Positions 57,194 through 64,000 of a DNA stretch of 64,000 bases are shown one piece after another. This stretch comes from Epiperipatus broadwayi (Eukaryota; Onychophora; Udeonychophora; Euonychophora; Peripatidae). The stretch's first letter is position 1. Each line of letters starts with the position of its first letter. The DNA lies in contig JAQFVV010000013.1 in assembly GCA_028023455.1 (NCBI GenBank), positions 186,001 to 250,000 of the forward strand. The letters are read 5' to 3'. A model generated the notes under the pieces. It made no database searches. It saw only the letters and a list, made by a program, of their open reading frames with translations, and was not told the origin of the DNA. Both the position numbers and the translations under genes were made by a program.

Positions 57194-58940
57194 TAAATAT
57201 TTAGTTCATTAACTGACAGGGTATGAACTTTACCTTCACTGGCATTTTCACCCTTTCTTATAGTTTATATTTTATCTTCCCCCAGATTAATATCTCAAGT
57301 ATTTAAATTGGCCTTTTTACAGGGCATTGAATTATTATTTAATTCTTTGGCTTATGCATATTTGTCCCTGTATGCAGAAATATCTCTTTTCAATAAACAA
57401 CGTGTGTTACATATTATGCTATTATCATTTCTTTTTAAAATTTAATGCGAGAGGGTACTTATTTTATCAAAAACTCTTGTAGTGGAGGGAGGAGCATATT
57501 GTAATTTCAGGACATTCTCTATGAAGACTTACATCACACACTAGTCTTGGACTTTACTGCATACCAATATTTTTTACTCAGAAAGTACTTATTTTTCAGT
57601 AGTTGAAACTTGGTCCAGTATTGATCCAAGCATTTCAGTACCATGAACAGATAAATCCACACATATTCTTCATTTTTTAATTATGCCTCACCAAGATAAA
57701 AAATTTCTTACTAAATTTCTTCTTTTATTTACTTATTTATTTATTTTTTGTAAAAAATATCATTAATTGAATATGTTTAAATTTACATATCAGTCTCCAG
57801 AAGGTCTTCTCAAGATACACTTGGAGATCAAAAATAGAGCTATTTACTTATTTTAACTTTTTAATCAAATTAAATCTTAATGCTTTACTAATCTTATTTT
57901 TTCTAACATATAGATGATTCTTTACTCAAATAAATCTTATATATTAGTTGCATCACAGAGAAAAGAAAATGATGGATCACATATATATTAAATCAATATT
58001 ACTCTGTTTTTCAGTTTATTTAGGACAGGATACTTAGTGTTCTGTTATCAGATTTCCAGATCAATCTTAGTAATACTTATTAATTTTATACTATTTATCT
58101 TGCCACTTTCACTTTGTTTGCTCATGGGTGCCCTAGATTCTCTATTAGTCAAAACTCTTGAAGGCATCCAAAGAAAATCATTGATAAGTTTAAGGCTATA
58201 AGAAATTATGAAATTGATCTCCTTTGGGTTACATAATAAAATTTATGGTAGAGAAAAGCTGTAATTCAAAATGTATTGACAGTATAGTGTAGCACCAAAA
58301 TGATTTAGGGAAATGAGGAAATGATAGACTTGATTTCTATCAATATGTTGTTCAAATAACACATGACATCCATAGCAATATTTATTTATTTTACTTTTTT
58401 TACATCATATTATTGTCTATGAAGAGACAGACAATAATTTCTAAAAGAATAATATATTTTTAAATTAAAAATTTCCATTAACTGTTAATGAAAAATGTTG
58501 AAAAATTTTAACATGACTATATCAATATTTTTTATTATAACCAACTTTGTAATTAACATAGCTGTATCTTATGGTATTATGAATGATCACATTTAAATGC
58601 AGTTTCTTAGTTCATTATGCTCTATGCCTATTTAATTTAGTTAATAAAGTTTGTGTAAAATAAAATTATCTGACTTGAAAATGTCAGTGTCTGTGCTTAT
58701 TGTGTAAAAAACTTTTTCCAGTAATGGGTCAACTCACACATGCCTGGTATAGACAAGATCCATAATTTTTAGGGGTTCAAAAATAAAAATAATATACAGT
58801 TATTTATTTCAATATTTATTAGTCCAACATTACTAATCACAACATGATCTTAATTATTATCATTGTAATATATTATTTATTATCACATTTCCATATAAAC
58901 ATACAACTTCAAACAAAATTAAGAAAAATTAATTATTAGT
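57194..58940. other. AT-rich DNA, no recognised gene
   Basis: No frame over 60 codons and no clear repeat. If the frame at 56.7-57.2 kb is a real relic it may extend here, but I see no support. Confidence 0.4.
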
Positions 58941-59138
58941 TCAAAAATGTAATCAATATTTAGAGAGATATTTGTGTTTGCCTGCTTTATAATATAGTTT
59001 TAGTAATGGTGATGTGCAAGATGTTGGTTAAAATTTTCATCAAAAACGTAATCAATATTTAGAGAGATATTTGTGATTGCCTGTTTTATAATATAGTTTT
59101 AGTAGTGGTGATGTGCAAGATGTTGGTTAAAATTTTCA
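58941..59138. repeat. 99-bp tandem duplication
   Basis: Unit 1 is 58941-59039 and unit 2 is 59040-59138, with about five single-base differences. Each contains GTAATCAATATTTAGAGAGA and GATGTGCAAGATGTTGGTTA. A recent duplication in non-coding DNA. Confidence 0.9.
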
Positions 59139-59849
59139 TCAATTATTCAGGATATATTTTTTGAATTAATCATGTCATTTTGACAATTAAAAAAAGATCA
59201 CACTTACATTTGATGCAACATTTTATTAAATAAAAATGAATAAGCACATTTAATTGAAGACTGCTTTGCTGTACTTATTTTGCAAATATACCTGGGCTGA
59301 ATTACAGATTTATTAGGGCCAATTGGCTTGCAGATTATTAGTTATCCATTTTTGTTGTAAAGGGCACTGCTTAATAATTGTTGATTTTATAAAATAATTT
59401 TTTTTTACATATATATCTTATGACTTGAGAAAGAGGATGCCCTGAGGAAGGTACTTGTTATTGTACTGAAACATCAGCTATTTAACTATTTCACTACATG
59501 GAATATCCCAAAAATAATTATAATATGAAGTCATTGTTTATCCATGAAAATATTAGAATTAACATTAATAATAAGGTTTATACAAAAGTAAAATTGATTA
59601 TAATTCTGTTTGTACAGAATATAATTATAATATGTGTACTTGTTAAATATAAAGAGCATCACATTTAATAGTTATGTGTTTCATCTTTTACACTTCAAAA
59701 TAAAGTAAATGAAATCTGCTAAATAGTTTATTCTGGATTGCTTGTTGGTGATGCTAGAATATGGCACAACTGATGTAGAAAGTACCTTTAAATTATTGTT
59801 ATAGCTCATATTTCAGAATTTGACTGTTATATAGCATCTGATATCCGAA
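59139..59849. other. AT-rich DNA with a retroelement-like tail motif
   Basis: Near 59440, CCTGAGGAAGGTACTTGTTA is followed by TTGTACTGAAACATCAGC. Strings of the form CTGA(G/A)GAAG...GAAAC are often left by retroelements, but I cannot name the family. Nothing else recognised. Confidence 0.35.
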
Positions 59850-60815
59850 TAATTCTTTCAACAATGCCAGTAACACCCATTTGTTCTCTTACCCATATAT
59901 TGCATTTTCAATCTCTTCTTGTTACTCCTAACATGCTCTCCATACATTTTGAGTGGTCTGAAGTCTCTGTATTGCTCTTCTATTAAGTGTCCAAGTCTCA
60001 GATCCATAAATAAGAACTGGTAAAACACATTTATTAAAAACCTTTATTTTCAAACACACAGCCATATTTCTTTTTAATATTAAGATATTTCTAGCAAAAA
60101 CACTCCAACCAAGTTTAATTCTATGATTAATTTCATTCAATATGTTTTATCTGTAGTAATAATGTGATCAAGGTATTTGTAGTTGTTAACTTCTTCTAAC
60201 TCATCATAATCAATCTTTATATTCATCTTTTGAGAAAATCCATTGAATATTACTTTAATCTTTTTAACATTCAACTTTAATCGTACTTTCTTACTTTCAC
60301 CTGATAACTCTTGAAACATTTCATGAAGCTCTAAAGCATTATTTGCAAACACAACTTCATCATCTGCAAAATCTAAATGACTTAAATAATCTTTATTTAT
60401 TTTTACTCCTTTAGCTTTCCATTTTAATCCACAGAATATTTCTTTCAGGACTGCTGTAAAAAGTTTTGGAGATATGGAATCACCCTGATTTACACTCTTC
60501 TCAATGTTAACTTTCCTAGTATCATTATGTAATCTAATTGTTGCTGTTGAATTTTTATAAATATTATTCAGAATATGACAATATCCTGGGTGTATACATT
60601 GATGATCCAATGCTTTAATCACTGAAGCAATTTTTAAACTGAATTCCAAAAGATTGTAAAAGACCCAGAAAGAGCCCACATCTGAGATGGATAGAAAGAA
60701 AGTGTGCAGGGGTGATGTGGAGAAGACAAGCTAGAGATCAGAGAAGATAGATTGAACTTGGTGGGACCTTCATCTTGCAGTGGATTGATAATAGTTGACA
60801 GTGATGATGATCTAA
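59850..60815. mobile_element. RTE-like LINE copy c with a 5' inversion (twin-priming structure)
   Basis: From 59850 to about 60628 the LINE lies on the minus strand and corresponds to about 24826-25588 of copy b. From about 60632 to 60815 the 3' end lies on the plus strand (starting TTTTAAACTGAATTCC) and corresponds to about 25656-25856, including the trinucleotide tail. About 67 bp of LINE sequence are missing at the junction. An inverted 5' part followed by a correctly oriented 3' end is the hallmark of twin priming during LINE insertion. The copy belongs to the same family as the copies at 1 and 24 kb. Confidence 0.85.
59928..60630 (-). pseudogene. Reverse transcriptase fragment of RTE copy c
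   Basis: Two minus-strand frames, 60137-60679 and 59928-60140, overlap by a few bases. They cover the RT region from ASVIKALDHQ through NIYKNSTATIRLHNDTRKVN, QGDSISPKLFTAVLKEIFCG and FADDEVVFANNA (the catalytic DD is kept) to EEVNNYKYLDHIITTD. The second frame reads NEINHRIKLGWSVFARNILI, PVLIYGSETWTLNRRAIQRL and QTTQNVWRAC. The first ~16 residues of the longer frame come from the inverted junction and are not LINE protein. This copy is intact where copy b has its internal TGA stop. Confidence 0.8.
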
Positions 60816-63800
60816 ATAATGAATTGGTAGAGTGTGCTTAAATGCTCTTATTCAAAATATTTTTAGCTTATATATATATAAATTTTAAGCTTAAAATATT
60901 TGTAATTATTAATAATAAACAATTGTCCTGTGCAGTGATCACAATTGTAGAGTAATATACTAAAGAGCTAAAGAAATGGACGAAAGTTTAACCTGGCATT
61001 TCCAGTGCATCACACGATTTCCTGAATAACAAACCATTGAATTATTTTTTTTAAAGTTTTACAAAAAATTAAATGACATTATAATAATTAAAATGTTTGT
61101 ATTCTTATTAATAATTTTCTTTAATAATAGAAATATTTAAATGCATGCTATATAAGTAAATATGACGACATTTAGGAATTGCTTTCAAAGCAGTTAAATA
61201 AATAACATCATTTCCTGTTTTTGATATAGAAATTAGATTTTCATCTCACTTATATAATTTCTTTCTTTTGATTTTATTATTTGATAAATGAAAAAACAAA
61301 GTTTATAATTTAAAGTCAAATATTAGCTTTAACTAATAATAGATAATTAAGTATTGCAAATTAATACTGGAAGTAAATTGGATTATGGATTATATATACA
61401 TATTTGCAAACGTTTTTGAGTTAATGTGGGCCTTTTTTCTATTACTTGAAGTATTTCTGATTCCATTTTGGGCTTGATTATAATACAAAAATATACCGCC
61501 ACAAATCAGTTTAGAAGAATTACATTTTCTGTATTCACTAATGGGTAATTACTGTGTTTAGATAAATATGTTAATGATCAGTACCCCTACCCCAGAACTT
61601 ATACTTTAGAGAGATCTCTGCTTAGAAATTAATTGAAATAGTTGAGATACTAAATTTTTGAATGTATTTCTAAAACTAGATTATTCTTATAGAAAGCTTA
61701 AAATAGAAATTGAATTGTCAAAATTATGAAATGATGTGAAAATAGTTTTTTAAAAATAAGGATTTTGAAAACGACTGCATTTTTATAATTATTATAATAA
61801 TAGCTTGGGTATTTAAAGAAAAATAAATTTCACATTTATTTATTTATTGCAAATTTTGTGTTTTAAAGCTATTTCATGCTGGATTAAATATATATTTTTA
61901 AATTTTATGTCGTTAGTTGTATAAAGAACTGAAGTTTATTTTTGTTTCTCTAAATTAAAATTAATAAAAAAATGAGCCAAGAACTTTGTCTAATTTGACA
62001 TTACTATCTAAACTATATGAAACTTTAAATTAAGATGATATAATTCAAGACTTTGCAGAATAAACGACAAAAATAAATTTTATGAAATAATTATACTTAT
62101 CTTTAAACTTTGAGATAATAAACACATAGGCATTATGCAAAAAGTTTGCCTTATTATTTTATAAGAACAGATTTCTATCAAGTTGAAGTGATGCATAAAA
62201 TAAAGAAGTAAATTTCTCTGTTTCCAATCAAATGTTTTCTGTAATACTGACCTTTGCCCTCAGCCTCCCAAACTCTAGGTGCACCATTATTTTTGACTAT
62301 TAATAATCATTTACCAAACAAAATGCACTTGGGAGACATTTACTCTTTTGATATGTTAAAAAAAAGAATATAAAGTAACAGTTCTAAAATGTGTTATTTA
62401 TAAATACAATATAAAGAAAGTAGTTACAATATATATATATTTGTTTGTGCTGACGTTCTATTTGCTATAAATATTAACTACCCATGTTAAGTAGATTACT
62501 GTTAGTAATTTATTTTTGGTTTCATTAAGCACTTAAATTAAGAAATTCCTAGATATGTTTCAAGATTTAAAAAAAAAATTATTTAATAATATTGTCTGGT
62601 AAAAGTAAAGCTGTTCGTTTATAAGCTACTATCGTCTTAACTCATTTATATTTGCACCTGATTTTACATGGCTTTGAATTCTGATTATTTAAGATCTTGG
62701 CACTTTTTTTTTGATTGTTCAATTTGAGTAATGTTTGGTATAGTTAATACTGATGGAATAATTAACATTAGGTTAATTCATATTTTATATAATAAAAAAG
62801 TATTTTTATGTAGCTGATAATAAGCAGATATTTATTTGCAGAGAATGTATTTGTGTGCATTATTAATACACACACATATATATTTGGATGTTTAATTTTG
62901 AGAACAAAATACTTAAATAATATAGTCACAAGAGATTCATAAATTATCTAGCAGGGAAATATACATTACATAAAAATACTAAAGTTCATTATTTTCCATG
63001 ATAAATAAGCCTAAAAGGATAAAAATTTCCTATAAATTTATATATGAAGAATGAAATAACTACAGATAATTAATATTCTCTATATTCAATAACAGAAGCA
63101 GAATACAAAGTCACTTTGAAAGATGATCTGTGTTTTAAGCAATTAGTAAAAGATGAACTTTTAAAAGGAATTTATAATATCAAATAAATAATTCAGGGAA
63201 TTCTCTAAATAAAGAGAAAGAAGATTATAATGTCTAGCAAAAAGGATTGCTAATCCATTTCTTACTAAACAGTATATTAATAAATTCTGAGAATAACAAA
63301 TTACAAACTTGTTAACTGTAAGCCATTGAAATGGGAAACCTTTCAATGAAAACTAATGTGCTATTTCTGATAAAGACTTTATATTCAGTAGACATTTATT
63401 ACAAGTACAATAATATGAGGTTAAATTAAGTTTTATTTACTTATTGGCAAGGATTTTATAAATATAGAGTGTGTGCATATATACGAGCATTATCACTTTT
63501 AAATCAAGTTTAAACATTTAGGAATGGTAAATTTGATTAATAAAAGTCATAATGAAATGAATTTAAAGAAGTCACACAAAAACGTTTACTTAATAAAAGT
63601 ATGCATAATAAAATATTAATTCATTAATGCATCTAAAATAAGAAAAGGTTGTAGAATCGTATTTGAAAAATAAGCAAAAATAACCCTCCACTCTAGTGCC
63701 ATCTATTGACAGCTTGAGAAATTAGTAAATACTAGGTATATTTGAATTCTCATCCTCAGATGGATTTCTGGCTTATTAATGGAGCTTGATATTGAAGCCA

Positions 63801-64000
63801 GAAGGAATATAGTATACATCCAACAAACTTTCAATTTCGTTTTACCTGTTAAATTCAAATCAATTTAAGTTTTTGAATCCAGCTTGAACAGTTATATAGC
63901 TCTGACTCCAGGTCAATATCCATACATTTTAGTACAATAAATCAGTTCCCCATTTGTTGTTATTTGAGTATTAACGATTACTGAATCAGATAAATAAATG
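60816..64000. other. AT-rich DNA with minor traces
   Basis: A SINE-like trace lies on the minus strand at about 61045-60975 (AATGGTTTGTTATTCAGGAA, then CCAGGTTAAACTTTC). The motif CCACTCTAGTGCCATCTATT is near 63690. The 61-codon frame at 63161-63346 has no domain. Nothing else recognised. Confidence 0.4.

Overview
This window looks like intergenic or intronic DNA of an animal, most likely an invertebrate. It is strongly AT-rich throughout, with many A/T homopolymers and TA microsatellites. I find no convincing host protein-coding gene and no rRNA or functional tRNA gene. Every reading frame I can interpret belongs to a transposable element: two families of non-LTR retrotransposon (LINE) with several copies, a short relic of another LINE, and a mariner-like transposase relic. 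The rest is non-autonomous repeats, tandem repeats and unclassified AT-rich DNA. I cannot name the phylum. The tRNA-derived SINE pieces seen here are degenerate and do not settle it.

Layout. 0-3.2 kb: a foldback (long inverted repeat) element, half of a second one joined to a 5'-truncated RTE-like LINE, then a copy of a ~550-bp repeat family. 4.3-10.2 kb: two palindromic repeats, then a pair of ~2.19-kb direct repeats (5070-7254 and 8022-10215) around a 767-bp spacer. A primer-binding-site-like sequence follows the first repeat, so this is probably a non-autonomous LTR retrotransposon. 10.2-17.5 kb: AT-rich DNA with nothing recognised. 17.5-21.5 kb: a nest of SINE-like, ~550-bp family, palindromic and foldback elements plus a LINE relic. 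Two foldback copies here have 15-bp target-site duplications. 24.2-25.9 kb: the best RTE-like LINE copy. 26.4-29.5 kb: a minus-strand LINE of a second family with endonuclease, reverse transcriptase and zinc-knuckle remains. 31-32.5 kb: another foldback element, a tandem duplication and a tRNA-like SINE head. 33.77-36.19 kb: a plus-strand copy of the second LINE with a perfect 17-bp target-site duplication. 36.3-49.6 kb: small palindromic elements, SINE relics and foldback relics in AT-rich DNA. 52.7-54.9 kb: a degenerate ~29-30-bp minisatellite. 56.3-56.7 kb: a mariner relic. 59.85-60.8 kb: an RTE copy with a 5' inversion typical of twin priming. 60.8-64 kb: almost featureless.

How the parts relate. 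The LINEs are the only plausible source of enzymes here, and all seen copies are broken. The foldback family stands out. It has DNA-transposon-like inverted repeats but 15-22-bp flanking duplications of the kind made by target-primed reverse transcription, so it may be moved by LINE machinery. Assignments rest on reading motifs and comparing copies within the window; no database search was possible.
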